Of a stretch of 64,000 nt of DNA, positions 9,002-17,801 are shown in pieces. The notes under the pieces are model-generated. The model was not told the origin of the DNA and made no database searches. It saw nothing but the letters and a program-made list of their open reading frames with translations. Position 1 is the stretch's first letter. Each line of letters opens with the position of its first letter. Location: assembly GCF_002980525.1 (NCBI RefSeq), contig NZ_PVBQ01000004.1:186001-250000 (forward strand), given 5' to 3'. Made by a program: the position numbers and the translations under genes. This DNA is from Sphingobacterium haloxyli. GTDB lineage: Bacteria; Bacteroidota; Bacteroidia; Sphingobacteriales; Sphingobacteriaceae.

Positions 9002-9895
9002 ATGGAATGGGACATCGCAAAAAAAGACTTTAAGCGCTATTTGTTATTGGAACGTAATCTATCAAACCACTCGATAGATGCATATTTGAACGATGTACAG
9101 AAGCTCGAAGCATATTGCAGCTTTAAGAAAACAGAGCTTACCCAGGTAGATGCTCGTTTCATACAACAGTTCCTTGTCTTTATAAATGATTTTAGCATTT
9201 CTGCTTTTACGCAAGCTAGACTTCTTTCGGGATTGAGGACGTTTTTTGCATTCCTCCAAATTGAATACGATAGAAAGGACAACCCCACGGAATTAGTGGA
9301 ATCCCCACGGTTAAACCGTAAAATTCCCACTGTACTGAATATCGAGGAGATAGATGCGCTAATCGCAGCTATTGATCTGTCCACATTGGAGGGAATGCGT
9401 AATAAAACCATTTTGGAAGTATTATATGGTTGTGGTTTGCGTGTCTCGGAATTAGTTACATTAAAAGTTTCTAATCTTTATTTGGATGTCGAATTTGTCA
9501 AAGTAGAAGGGAAGGGGAGTAAGGAACGCCTTATTCCTATTGGGCATCACGCTATTAAATACTTGAAAATATATCTGGAGGAAGTGCGTCCCCATGTTCC
9601 GGTGCAAATGGGGCATGAAGACATTGTTTTTCTGAACAGGCGTGGGAAACAGTTGACACGTGTCATGGTTTTCCTTATTATTAAAGATCTTGCAAAGAAA
9701 ATAGGTTTGACAAAACCTATTAGCCCTCACACGTTCCGTCATTCATTTGCTTCCCATTTGGTAGAAGGTGGAGCGGATTTGCGTGCGGTGCAAGATATGC
9801 TCGGACATGAGAGCATTACGACGACTGAAATTTATACGCATATTGATAAAGATTATTTGCAATCGGTCATTACCCAATACCATCCCAGATCATAA
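9002..9895 (+). CDS. xerD: Tyrosine recombinase XerD-type
   Basis: Site-specific recombinase that resolves chromosome dimers at dif. An N-terminal SAM-like core-binding domain (about 1-85) is followed by the catalytic domain with the usual residues: Arg147 (GCGLRVSEL), Lys in GKGSKERLIPIG, His243 and Arg246 (HTFRHSF), His269 (MLGHESI) and nucleophile Tyr278 (EIYTH). The ATG at 9002 (MEWDIAKKDFKRYL) fits the family start; an upstream ATG at 8966 would add 12 unlikely residues. Length 298 aa is standard. It stands alone, with no phage genes around it, so it is the housekeeping enzyme and not an integrase. XerC cannot be fully excluded. Confidence 0.92.
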   Translation: MEWDIAKKDFKRYLLLERNLSNHSIDAYLNDVQKLEAYCSFKKTELTQVDARFIQQFLVFINDFSISAFTQARLLSGLRTFFAFLQIEYDRKDNPTELVESPRLNRKIPTVLNIEEIDALIAAIDLSTLEGMRNKTILEVLYGCGLRVSELVTLKVSNLYLDVEFVKVEGKGSKERLIPIGHHAIKYLKIYLEEVRPHVPVQMGHEDIVFLNRRGKQLTRVMVFLIIKDLAKKIGLTKPISPHTFRHSFASHLVEGGADLRAVQDMLGHESITTTEIYTHIDKDYLQSVITQYHPRS

Positions 9896-9928
9896 ACGTC
9901 TGCTTAAATGCAACTAGGTAAACTTTAA

Positions 9929-9960
9929 TTTGCAATACAATTGCATTTGATGTATCTTTG
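9929..9960 (+). promoter_or_regulatory. Promoter of the His-rich metal-uptake locus
   Basis: TTTG at 9929-9932 and TATCTTTG at 9953-9960 with a 20-base spacer, a very good Bacteroidota promoter. Transcription should start near 9966, just before the ATG at 9971, so the first mRNA leader would be only a few bases. The spacer holds a perfect palindrome (9931-9945), suggesting repressor control. Confidence 0.65.
9931..9945 (+). promoter_or_regulatory. Palindromic candidate operator inside the promoter spacer
   Basis: TGCAAT-ACA-ATTGCA is a perfect 6+3+6 inverted repeat lying between the -33 and -7 boxes. A bound repressor would block RNA polymerase. Given the His-rich products downstream, a Fur-family metal repressor (Zur-like) is a reasonable guess, but no regulator is encoded nearby. 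A related sequence, TGCAATACAAATGC, overlaps the start codon of the downstream receptor gene (10339-10352). Confidence 0.5.
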
Positions 9961-9970
9961 TGCCCGACTT

Positions 9971-10324
9971 ATGACAGCAAAGTTAGGACGGTTTATAGGT
10001 GTGATCATGACATTGATTGTTTTATCAACAAGCAGTGGGCTTCACTATACGCATGATGTTATACACCACCATGATTGTTCGTCTTCAGATCATCAAGAAC
10101 ATCCTGAGGCAGATGAATGTTCGCTTTGTTGGTTCGTTTTACATCAAATAAGCCATCATTTCGCGGTTGATGCTTTGTTACCTGATGTTGCGGTAAATGA
10201 GTACAAAAGTCTGCACAACGCACGCTACTATTTGTCCTGCCAGGATGGTGCAGAGCGTCTGCAGCAGAACAAAGACCCGCCCCGATATATAAATCCACAA
10301 CATTCAGATTTATACCATTCATAA
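9971..10324 (+). CDS. Small His/Cys-rich membrane-anchored protein, probable metal binding
   Basis: About 117 residues from the ATG at 9971. There is one hydrophobic segment near the N-terminus (about 6-22), then clusters rich in His, Asp and Cys: HYTHDVIHHHDCSSSDHQEH and ECSLCWFVLHQISHHF. The latter resembles the CxxCW...H arrangement of small DUF2946-like heavy-metal proteins. ATGs at 9941 and 9950 lie in the promoter, so 9971 is preferred. It is followed 13 bp later by a TonB-dependent receptor and then a His-rich lipoprotein, so a role in binding or sensing a metal such as zinc or copper is inferred. The exact function is unknown. Confidence 0.7.
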   Translation: MTAKLGRFIGVIMTLIVLSTSSGLHYTHDVIHHHDCSSSDHQEHPEADECSLCWFVLHQISHHFAVDALLPDVAVNEYKSLHNARYYLSCQDGAERLQQNKDPPRYINPQHSDLYHS

Positions 10325-10337
10325 AATTTTTGAATAA

Positions 10338-12455
10338 ATGCAATACAAATGCTTAGCCCTATTAGGGATGCTATGGCTTTTTATCGGCTTATGTAACGGG
10401 CAACAGGAACACTCGGTGCAAAAAAAAGAACAGGATTCCATCCATTTGCAAGATGTGGAGGTTATCGGGCGTCGCGGTGAATTATCAAACAGCGTACACC
10501 GCCTCTCTGCACAGGAAGTACAGGAGAACAAAGGAAAAACGCTGGCGGAATCACTAACGGACATTTCCGGTGTATCCACTATAGGTATGGGAAACAGCAT
10601 TGTGAAACCCGTCATCAATGGACTCCACAGCAATCGAATTCTTATCTTGAACAATGGTGTGCGTCAAGAAGGACAACAATGGGGGATCGAACATGCACCT
10701 GAAATTGATCCTTTTACAGCAGACGAACTGGAGGTGGTGAAAGGCGCACAGGGAGTTCGGTATGGGGCAGATGCTTTAGGCGGAGTCATATTGACCTCGG
10801 CAAATGATATTGATTTAGACAGGGAATGGAAGGGGGATATAAATCTGATAGGACAGTCGAACGGACGTGGAGGAGCTGTAAATACGCGTTTTGAGGGTGC
10901 TGTAAAAGCCTTGTCTGGATTAGGTTGGCGCATGCAAGTTAGCGGTAAAAAGCTGGGGAATTACAAAGCGGCTGATTACTTTTTGGGTAACACGGGTGTT
11001 GATGAATTCAACTATGCCGGAACACTGCAATATAAACGGGACAGAAATCAACTGGAGTTGTATTTTAGTCATTTCGGAACGCAATTGGGCATCTTTCGGG
11101 GTGCACATATCGGTACGGTTGAAGATATTCAAGCGCGTATAGACTATGGACGTCCGTTCGAAACGTACGATTTTAGTTATCAGATCGAGGCACCACGACA
11201 AAAAGTAGCACATGATTTGGTCAAAGCCTCATGGGAACATCAGTTTCGAACCGACCGCAAATTGGAAGTGCAATATGGGCTGCAGCGAAACCACCGCCGA
11301 GAGTACGACTTGCGGAGGGTGGAATCGGACAAGATCCCTATGGCCGATATGGTGTTGACGACACAAAGTCTGGATGTTGTTGTGAAGCAGGGGCATAGTT
11401 CCGTAGGTATGCAATCTTTGATACAGGTCAATAATAATAAGCCGGGTACCGGGACGACGCCTATTATCCCCAACTTCGACAGCTATGCAGCAGGAATATT
11501 TGCCGTGCATCAATTTCATATCGATCGGTGGCATGCTGAGATAGGTGGTCGTTACGATTTTAAATATTTAGATATTGCAGGGTATCGTTATCGACGAGAC
11601 GTGAGCAATGACGACGGAACGATTGAGCAATATTTGCTTACGGATACCCGTAGGTTTCACAACGCGTCGGGTACAGTCGGTGCCCTTTATCATTTTTCGT
11701 CAAAACTGAGCTGGAAAAGCAATATTGGCCTGGCCTGGCGAGCACCTTCTGTTAATGAATTATATAGTGACGGTGTGCATCACGGAAGTGCGAGCTATGA
11801 ATTAGGGAATCCCGAATTGCGCAGTGAAAAGGGGCTAAAATGGATAAATGCATTCATATGGAACGATGAGCGTCTACAGGCGACGATGGACGTGTATGCA
11901 CAGCTTTTATATGATTATATCTATGCACAACCGGACCCAGATGTTGTTCGCCAAACGATCCGAGGTACATTTCCGCTGTTTGCCTATCAGCAGCACGACG
12001 CTTTCTTTTATGGCATTGATTTACGTCTTCGCTATGCTTTTTTGGATAAGCTACATTATGACGTAAATGCCTCCATTGTTCGTGCGAGCAATATGGAGTT
12101 GGATAACTATTTACCTTATATTCCATCAGCACGCTTTCAACACGCTTTTTCCTGGTCATATATGGGAGAGTCACAAGCAGAAAGTTATCTCAAGTTTGCC
12201 CACCGCTTTGTAGCAAAACAAACCCAATATACCGAAGGGATGGACTACGTTGGGCCGCCGCCCGCTTACCACTTGTTTGATGTCGTGGTAAATAAGCAGA
12301 TCAAAATGAACAATGGCACTGACACATCGTGGAATGTGATGCTATCTGTGGAGAATCTTTTCAATAGTTCCTACAAAGACTATATGGATCGTTTTCGGTA
12401 TTTCGCCCACCAAATGGGGAGGAATATGAACATAAAAATTTCTTATCAATTTTAA
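10338..12455 (+). CDS. TonB-dependent outer-membrane receptor, probable metal (zinc?) uptake
   Basis: Outer-membrane beta-barrel with plug, energised by TonB. A signal peptide ends near GLCNGQ. The plug covers about residues 35-155 (DVEVIGRRGELSN, VINGLHSNRILILNNGVRQE, ELEVVKGAQGVRYGADALGG), and the barrel ends in the aromatic C-terminus KISYQF needed for Bam assembly. It has no SusC-type N-terminal carboxypeptidase-like domain and no SusD partner, so it is not a glycan importer. The plug segment NGLHSNRILILNNG and the His-rich neighbours resemble ZnuD-like receptors. Length 705 aa. Substrate is inferred from context; siderophore or cobalamin uptake is possible. Confidence 0.85.
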   Translation: MQYKCLALLGMLWLFIGLCNGQQEHSVQKKEQDSIHLQDVEVIGRRGELSNSVHRLSAQEVQENKGKTLAESLTDISGVSTIGMGNSIVKPVINGLHSNRILILNNGVRQEGQQWGIEHAPEIDPFTADELEVVKGAQGVRYGADALGGVILTSANDIDLDREWKGDINLIGQSNGRGGAVNTRFEGAVKALSGLGWRMQVSGKKLGNYKAADYFLGNTGVDEFNYAGTLQYKRDRNQLELYFSHFGTQLGIFRGAHIGTVEDIQARIDYGRPFETYDFSYQIEAPRQKVAHDLVKASWEHQFRTDRKLEVQYGLQRNHRREYDLRRVESDKIPMADMVLTTQSLDVVVKQGHSSVGMQSLIQVNNNKPGTGTTPIIPNFDSYAAGIFAVHQFHIDRWHAEIGGRYDFKYLDIAGYRYRRDVSNDDGTIEQYLLTDTRRFHNASGTVGALYHFSSKLSWKSNIGLAWRAPSVNELYSDGVHHGSASYELGNPELRSEKGLKWINAFIWNDERLQATMDVYAQLLYDYIYAQPDPDVVRQTIRGTFPLFAYQQHDAFFYGIDLRLRYAFLDKLHYDVNASIVRASNMELDNYLPYIPSARFQHAFSWSYMGESQAESYLKFAHRFVAKQTQYTEGMDYVGPPPAYHLFDVVVNKQIKMNNGTDTSWNVMLSVENLFNSSYKDYMDRFRYFAHQMGRNMNIKISYQF

Positions 12456-12468
12456 AATTATTACAATC

Positions 12469-13110
12469 ATGCAACAAATTAATCTTTTTATTATCGCGAT
12501 TAGCCTACTTCTTTTTGCTCCATCTTGTTCAAAAGATGATCCTACACCGGAAGAAGACCAAGAGGAAGTTGGTACAGCTAAGTTAATTTTCACCGAAGTA
12601 GAGCGTGAGTTACATAATGGTCATTTTCATTATAACGATATTGAGAACCCAGAAGTAGAAGAAGTCGTATTTGGAGGTGACCAGATGCTTCCCCCAGTAG
12701 ATGCACACTTACATCTGTATGTAGGTAAGACATATAGATTGGAGTTGTTTGCGACAGACTTTGCCGGACGCGAGACGCGGCAGACGTTTATTGATAGACA
12801 TGATATTCACCAAGCTTTTATTCTAAAGAACCCGACAGGAAGTCTTGAAGGGACGATGGAATATGTATATGCGGACAGAGATGTCGACAATAATGAAGTG
12901 AATGTAGGAGTTACAGGATACTTAACCGTTGCCGAAGAAGCGGATACATTCGTGTTGCGTTATGTATTACGTCATTTAAATCCTGGGGTAAAAGAAAATA
13001 TCAGTGTTGATGATTGGAGCAATTCCAACTTTATGCAATTCACAGGAGCAAACGATTTAGATTTGAAAGTCGAGGTGCATTTGGTTGGTGAACATGGCCA
13101 CGACCACTAA
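12469..13110 (+). CDS. His-rich lipoprotein of the metal-uptake locus
   Basis: A 213-residue predicted lipoprotein: hydrophobic leader, lipobox around FAPSC, then an acidic linker (KDDPTPEEDQEEV). The mature part is beta-rich with scattered His (NGHFHYNDIE, DAHLHLYVG, FIDRHDIHQAF) and ends in GEHGHDH, a likely metal ligand tail. I do not recognise a named family with certainty. It starts 13 bp after the TonB receptor and is probably its surface or periplasmic partner that captures the metal. It may have been co-transcribed with both upstream genes. Confidence 0.7.
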   Translation: MQQINLFIIAISLLLFAPSCSKDDPTPEEDQEEVGTAKLIFTEVERELHNGHFHYNDIENPEVEEVVFGGDQMLPPVDAHLHLYVGKTYRLELFATDFAGRETRQTFIDRHDIHQAFILKNPTGSLEGTMEYVYADRDVDNNEVNVGVTGYLTVAEEADTFVLRYVLRHLNPGVKENISVDDWSNSNFMQFTGANDLDLKVEVHLVGEHGHDH

Positions 13111-13192
13111 AGGAATTTGCTGGCGTATAATTTATATTTTGCATTTCGATTTTAAAGTAATGTAAAAAATAGTATTTTTGCCAGCGAACTTG

Positions 13193-13264
13193 GTTCCCGT
13201 AGTTCAATGGATAGAATTTCAGATTCCGGTTCTGACGATGTGGGTTCGACCCCCGCCGGGAACA
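13193..13264 (+). tRNA. tRNA-Arg (anticodon CCG)
   Basis: A full cloverleaf can be drawn: acceptor GTTCCCG/CGGGAAC with discriminator A, D stem GTTC/GAAT, anticodon stem TCAGA/TCTGA with loop TTCCGGT (anticodon CCG, reads CGG), and T stem GTGGG/CCCGC with loop TTCGACC. The 3' CCA is not encoded. A strong terminator follows about 10 bases later. Confidence 0.93.
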
Positions 13265-13274
13265 CACAAAAAAG

Positions 13275-13304
13275 AACAGCGCTAGCAAAGCGCTGTTTTT
13301 TTTA
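13275..13304 (+). terminator. Intrinsic terminator after tRNA-Arg
   Basis: Stem 13275-13283 with 13289-13297 (AACAGCGCT / AGCGCTGTT), 5-base loop, followed by a long T run up to about 13303. Classical rho-independent terminator. Confidence 0.88.
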
Positions 13305-13443
13305 AAATGCTCCTTGCCTTAGCAAATAATATTCGCTATATCACGTTGTAATCGAAATTTTGTAGGAAATTATGTGGAAAGAAACAACGAAATTTCGTAT
13401 GTTTACCGTATTCGATTATTATAAACAACAAATTAAATCACGA

Positions 13444-16302
13444 ATGAATCTAATAAAACCTATTGCGATAGCATTTTTATTACCTGGATTATTCCAGTTT
13501 AGTCAAGCTGTGCCAACGGCTATGTTTGAGGAATCACGGAGTATTCTTCGAGCCGATACATTGTCGTGGGATGCACCGTTGCCTTTTGATCAAGAGGTTA
13601 AAACAGGTAAACTGGAAAACGGTTTTCAATATTTTATCCGAAAAAACGTGGAGCCTAAAGATCGTGTTACTATGTATTTAGCGACCAAAGTAGGCTCTAT
13701 TTTAGAAACAGAGGAAGAAGTAGGGTTGGCGCATTTTATGGAGCACATGAATTTTAATGGTCTCAAACATTTTCCAAAAAATGAACTGGTAAATTACTTG
13801 CAAAACGCCGGTGTACGTTTCGGTAGTGACCTCAATGCTTATACGGGTTTTGACCAGACCGTATACCAGTTACCAATTCCTTCTGATGATCCCGAGCTGT
13901 TGAAAAACGGATTACAAGTAATGCGTGATTGGGCGCAGGATGCTTTATTGACAGATGAAGAAATTGATAAAGAAAGAGGTGTTGTATTAGAAGAAATGCG
14001 GGGAGGACGCGGTGCTCAACAACGTATGCGCGATCAGTATCTTCCGGTTATGCTCAACAATTCTCGGTACACACATCGCTTGCCTATCGGTACCAAAGAA
14101 AATATCACGGATTTCCCTTATGAGGTGTTGCGTAACTTCCACCAGAAATGGTATCGTCCGGATTTACAGTCGCTGATCGTCGTTGGCGATATTGATGTGG
14201 CGGAGATGGAAGCAGAAGTTCAGCGCTTGTTTGGTGACCTAAAATCGCCCATTGACGCGCCCGAGCGCGTGGAGTATAAGGTGCCTTTATTGGATAAAAA
14301 CCAGTTCATCGTGGTGACGGATTCCGAAATGACCTATACAACCGCCCAAATTACAATCAAACACACAGAAGAAGAAGTTAAAACGGTACGTGACTTCCGC
14401 AGAAGTATCCTTAAATCAGTATATGGCACCATGTTAAATGCCCGCTTGTCCGAGCTAGCACAGTCAGCCAATCCGCCGTTTATCCAGGCGAGAGTGGGGA
14501 TCGGCGGTTTCCTAGGGGGATTGGACGCATATAACGCTTCGTTCGCGGCAAAACCGAACGAATTTGAGAACGGTTTTAAAGCCTTGGTGCGTGAGCTGGA
14601 GCGCGTTCAGAAGCACGGTTTTACCGAGACGGAATTTCAGAGGGCTATTGCGAATATTGAAAAGGGGAATGAAACGATATTTATTGAGCGGGATAAAAAG
14701 AAATCAGATAGCTATGTTAGCCGCTATTTGAACTATTATTTGGACGATAGTCCGGCGTTAAGCGATGCTGATTCGTATAATCTGTATAAGCACCTGCTCC
14801 CAACCTTAACATTAAAGGAAGTAGAAGAAATAGGCAGAGAATATTACCTAGATACCAACCGTGATATTATTATTATGGCGCCGGACAAGGAGAAAGAAAA
14901 TCTCCCTGCCGAAGCACAGGCGAATGCTTGGTTTTCCGAAGTAGAGAACGAGGACGTCCTCGCTTACGAGGATAAGATATCTGACCTCCCCTTGCTTGCG
15001 GGCAAACCCCAAGCGGGCACGATCACGTCTTCTAGGGAACTTGAGGGTATCGCTGCGAAAGAATTAGTACTGAGCAATGGCGTGAAAGTGGTGTTAAAAC
15101 CAACCACCTTTAGGAATGATGAGATTCTGATTAGCGCATTCAGCCCAGGGGGGACTTCTTTATATGATGATGCTGATTATTTTTCCGCTGCCCAGTCTGG
15201 AAATTTAGTGAACAGTAGCGGTCTTGGCCACTTGAATACGTTCGAGTTGCGCAGGTACATGACCGGAAAGAATGTGAATATCAGTCCCTATATCGGCGAG
15301 CGGAGCGAGGGCCTTTCTGGTTATAGCGATAGGGAGGGACTTACTACCGCTTTTGAATTGATCTACGGTTACTTTACGGAACCGCGGATTGAAGAGGATG
15401 TCTTTCAGAGCTTTGTTACTAGAAGCCTGTCTTCTATGAGCAATCAAGAAGATGATCCGAATTTTGTATTTTCCAAAGCAATCAATGAAAGTCTGTACGG
15501 AGATAATATCCGTCGTGTTCCGATGGAAGCTGAGGACGTAAAGAAGATTAATAAAGATCGCGCACTGGAGATCTATAAGGATCGCTTTGCCGATGCGTCT
15601 GATTTTGTTTTCACGCTGGTCGGTTCTTTTACAGAGGAAGAAATTAAACCTTATTTGGAAACTTATCTAGCGGCATTGCCAACGTTGGACCGTCAGGAAC
15701 AAGCAAAAGACTTGAATATCTATGAGCCAGAAAAGGGATTCGAAACAGTGGTTCGTAAAGGGAAAGAAGAGAAAGCTACGGCGGTTTTACGGTATTATGG
15801 CGATTATACTTATAATAAAGTCGAAAATTTAAATATGAGTGCCTTGCAAAGTGTACTGTCTATCAAATTAATTGAACGGCTCCGCGAAGAAGAGAGTGGA
15901 GTATATGGTACCGGGGCTAGGGCATCAACAAATAAGTATCCTAAAAATCGCTATAGCTTCACGGTGTCATTTGGTACGGGCGTAGACCGATATGAATCGT
16001 TAATGGGCGCCGCATTGGATGAGATTGCAAAGGTTAAGGAAAATGGTCCGTTGGCTTCAGATCTAGAAAAATTTAAAATAGAGCAAAAGCGTCAACTAGA
16101 ACTCTCGCTAAAAGAAAACAAATTCTGGGTAGGGCAAATTTCAGGTGCCTACCAGCGGGAAGAAGATCCCGCTTATATCAATAGTTATCTGGACGATTTG
16201 GACGAAATATCGGTGGAATCGGTTAAAGAAGTAGCCAACAAATATCTGAATGAAGACAAACTCTTTAAGTTCATTCTTTTACCGGATGAAAATAAGAGAT
16301 AA
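13444..16302 (+). CDS. M16 family zinc protease (pitrilysin/insulinase type), secreted
   Basis: Two-lobed M16 metalloprotease, likely periplasmic. The inverted zinc motif HFMEH (His97, Glu100, His101) lies in GLAHFMEHMNFNG, and a downstream Glu of the HxxEH-x70-80-E type is in the KERGVVLEEMRG segment. The second, inactive half lies at about residue 540 onward. ATG 13444 (MNLIKPIAIAFLLPG) starts a signal peptide; the frame is open to 13372, but those residues do not look like a leader. About 952 aa, normal for a fused M16 protein of Bacteroidota. It stands alone between the tRNA and rpoD. Substrates unknown, probably peptides. Confidence 0.92.
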   Translation: MNLIKPIAIAFLLPGLFQFSQAVPTAMFEESRSILRADTLSWDAPLPFDQEVKTGKLENGFQYFIRKNVEPKDRVTMYLATKVGSILETEEEVGLAHFMEHMNFNGLKHFPKNELVNYLQNAGVRFGSDLNAYTGFDQTVYQLPIPSDDPELLKNGLQVMRDWAQDALLTDEEIDKERGVVLEEMRGGRGAQQRMRDQYLPVMLNNSRYTHRLPIGTKENITDFPYEVLRNFHQKWYRPDLQSLIVVGDIDVAEMEAEVQRLFGDLKSPIDAPERVEYKVPLLDKNQFIVVTDSEMTYTTAQITIKHTEEEVKTVRDFRRSILKSVYGTMLNARLSELAQSANPPFIQARVGIGGFLGGLDAYNASFAAKPNEFENGFKALVRELERVQKHGFTETEFQRAIANIEKGNETIFIERDKKKSDSYVSRYLNYYLDDSPALSDADSYNLYKHLLPTLTLKEVEEIGREYYLDTNRDIIIMAPDKEKENLPAEAQANAWFSEVENEDVLAYEDKISDLPLLAGKPQAGTITSSRELEGIAAKELVLSNGVKVVLKPTTFRNDEILISAFSPGGTSLYDDADYFSAAQSGNLVNSSGLGHLNTFELRRYMTGKNVNISPYIGERSEGLSGYSDREGLTTAFELIYGYFTEPRIEEDVFQSFVTRSLSSMSNQEDDPNFVFSKAINESLYGDNIRRVPMEAEDVKKINKDRALEIYKDRFADASDFVFTLVGSFTEEEIKPYLETYLAALPTLDRQEQAKDLNIYEPEKGFETVVRKGKEEKATAVLRYYGDYTYNKVENLNMSALQSVLSIKLIERLREEESGVYGTGARASTNKYPKNRYSFTVSFGTGVDRYESLMGAALDEIAKVKENGPLASDLEKFKIEQKRQLELSLKENKFWVGQISGAYQREEDPAYINSYLDDLDEISVESVKEVANKYLNEDKLFKFILLPDENKR

Positions 16303-16328
16303 CATTCAATAAAAACAAATTAGAATAG

Positions 16329-16360
16329 AAAAAAAATGCGCAGCTTTCGGGCTGCGCATT
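16329..16360 (-). terminator. Intrinsic terminator of rpoD
   Basis: Perfect 10-bp stem (16335-16344 with 16351-16360, AATGCGCAGC arms) and loop of 6. On the minus strand it is followed by eight T (16336 down to 16329), about 20 bases after the rpoD stop. It may also slow transcription coming from the M16 gene on the other strand. Confidence 0.85.
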
Positions 16361-16379
16361 GCTAATAATGTATCGGCGA

Positions 16380-17240
16380 TTAGCCTAAATAAGATTTTAA
16401 AATTTTACTACGCGAGGTATGGCGTAGGCGCTGTAAAGCTTTATCCTTGATTTGACGTACGCGTTCTCTAGTCAAGCTGAATTTCTCACCTATTTCCTCT
16501 AATGATAATTGGTGGTTTGTTCCTAATCCGAAAAACAAGACGATAATTTCACGTTCTCTTTCTGTCAAGGTAGCCAATGAGCGTTTAATCTCCTCAGATA
16601 ACGATTCATCAATCAGTATACTATCGGTATCCGGATCTGCATTCTCCAATACATCTAGAAGGGTATTTTCTTCCCCTTGAACAAAGGGCGCGTCCATAGA
16701 TACATGCCTTCCAGAATTGCTTAAAGTGTCTGACACTTTGTCAACAGTAGTTTCTAAGATGTCAGCCAGCTCTTCGGGAGATGGCTCACGCTCATACTCT
16801 TGCTCCAATTTGGAGAAAGCTTTACTGATTTTGCTCAATGAGCCCACTTGGTTCAATGGCAGTCGTACAATACGTGATTGTTCAGCAATCGCTTGTAAGA
16901 TAGACTGGCGGATCCACCATACGGCGTAGGAAATAAATTTAAAACCTTTTGTTTCATCAAACCGTTTAGCCGCCTTAATTAAGCCTAGATTTCCTTCGTT
17001 AATCAAGTCTCCTAACGTAAGACCTTGATTTTGATATTGTTTGGCAACAGAAACAACGAAACGCAAGTTGGTTTTTGTCAATTTCTCCAAAGCCACCTGA
17101 TCACCTTCGCGAATGCGTTGAGCCAAGATTACTTCTTCTTCTGCCGTAATTAAGTCTACTTTACCGATCTCATGCAAATATTTATCTAACGACTGCGATT
17201 CGCGATTGGTAATGGATTGTGTGATTTTGAGCTGTCTCAT
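16380..17240 (-). CDS. rpoD: Primary RNA polymerase sigma factor (RpoD/SigA), short Bacteroidota form
   Basis: Housekeeping sigma-70 factor that recognises the Bacteroidota TTTG / TAnnTTTG promoters. Region 1.2 starts at once ([14 protein letters not shown]), so region 1.1 is missing, as usual in this phylum. Region 2 follows at about 50-130 ([51 protein letters not shown]), then region 3 and region 4 ([15 protein letters not shown] and the helix-turn-helix [20 protein letters not shown]). Length 286 aa is typical. Its own terminator follows. Confidence 0.96.
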   Translation of the reverse strand: MRQLKITQSITNRESQSLDKYLHEIGKVDLITAEEEVILAQRIREGDQVALEKLTKTNLRFVVSVAKQYQNQGLTLGDLINEGNLGLIKAAKRFDETKGFKFISYAVWWIRQSILQAIAEQSRIVRLPLNQVGSLSKISKAFSKLEQEYEREPSPEELADILETTVDKVSDTLSNSGRHVSMDAPFVQGEENTLLDVLENADPDTDSILIDESLSEEIKRSLATLTEREREIIVLFFGLGTNHQLSLEEIGEKFSLTRERVRQIKDKALQRLRHTSRSKILKSYLG

Positions 17241-17583
17241 TTAATATATAAATACCTTTCTCTTTTGAAATGTCTGCAAAAATAGTGAATTTTACCCAAA
17301 GTTCCTTCATATAAGTGTAAATTAAATACTCTGTATGAGGAAGTTAACATAGGGGTTTAGTGTAAAATTAACAGCAAAAATTATTCCAAACCCTATATAT
17401 TACTAAGGTAAAACGTAAGAACTGACGATTTGTTTTATTCGTTTTTCCAAAACGTTCGTTGTAACGCCTTTGTTATGAAGTTATTAATTTAAATAGTGAG
17501 TGAAATTTTGATATTCAATAAAACATATTGTATATTAGAATTGTTACTATAAGGTCAATGTGTCATCTTAAAATGGAGAAGTT
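17241..17583. other. Divergent intergenic region, rpoD / small XRE gene
   Basis: 343 bases, AT-rich. It must hold the rpoD promoter on the minus strand: TATTTTTG (reverse complement CAAAAATA near 17276-17283) fits the -7 box, but without a clear -33 box. No open frame of note, RNA gene or strong hairpin was recognised; a weak imperfect inverted repeat of TAGGGG / CCCTA type was seen around 17350-17395. Confidence 0.5.
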
Positions 17584-17790
17584 ATGCCAATTAAAATTCA
17601 TTTAGATAAGATTATGTCAGAAAAGAAAGTCTCGTTGAATGAGCTTAGTCATCGCGTAGGGATAACGCTGTCAAATCTTTCTATTATTAAAAATCAGAAA
17701 TCTAAAGCAATTCGATTGAGTACCTTAGAGGCGCTTTGCAAGGCGCTGGACTGTCAACCTGGAGATATTATGGAATACATAAGTGACTAA
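17584..17790 (+). CDS. Small Cro/C1-type helix-turn-helix regulator (YozG-like)
   Basis: A 68-residue protein that is essentially one HTH domain: KIMSEKKVSLNELSHRVGIT forms helices 1-2, TLSNLSIIKNQKSKAIRLST the recognition region, and TLEALCKALDCQPGDIMEYI the conserved end of the YozG/HTH_26 family. Such proteins are DNA-binding regulators, often solitary. It is convergent with fmt with an 11-base gap. Target unknown. Confidence 0.85.
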   Translation: MPIKIHLDKIMSEKKVSLNELSHRVGITLSNLSIIKNQKSKAIRLSTLEALCKALDCQPGDIMEYISD

Positions 17791-17801
17791 AAACAAACCT
17801 G

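Noticed and set aside
9002..9895. XerD-type recombinase as sign of an integrated element
   Set aside because: No attachment repeats, phage or mobilisation genes nearby; sequence and length fit the housekeeping dif recombinase.
10339..10352. Second palindrome-like TGCAATACAAATGC as an operator
   Set aside because: Overlaps the start codon of the receptor gene and is not symmetric; could be chance, so only mentioned.
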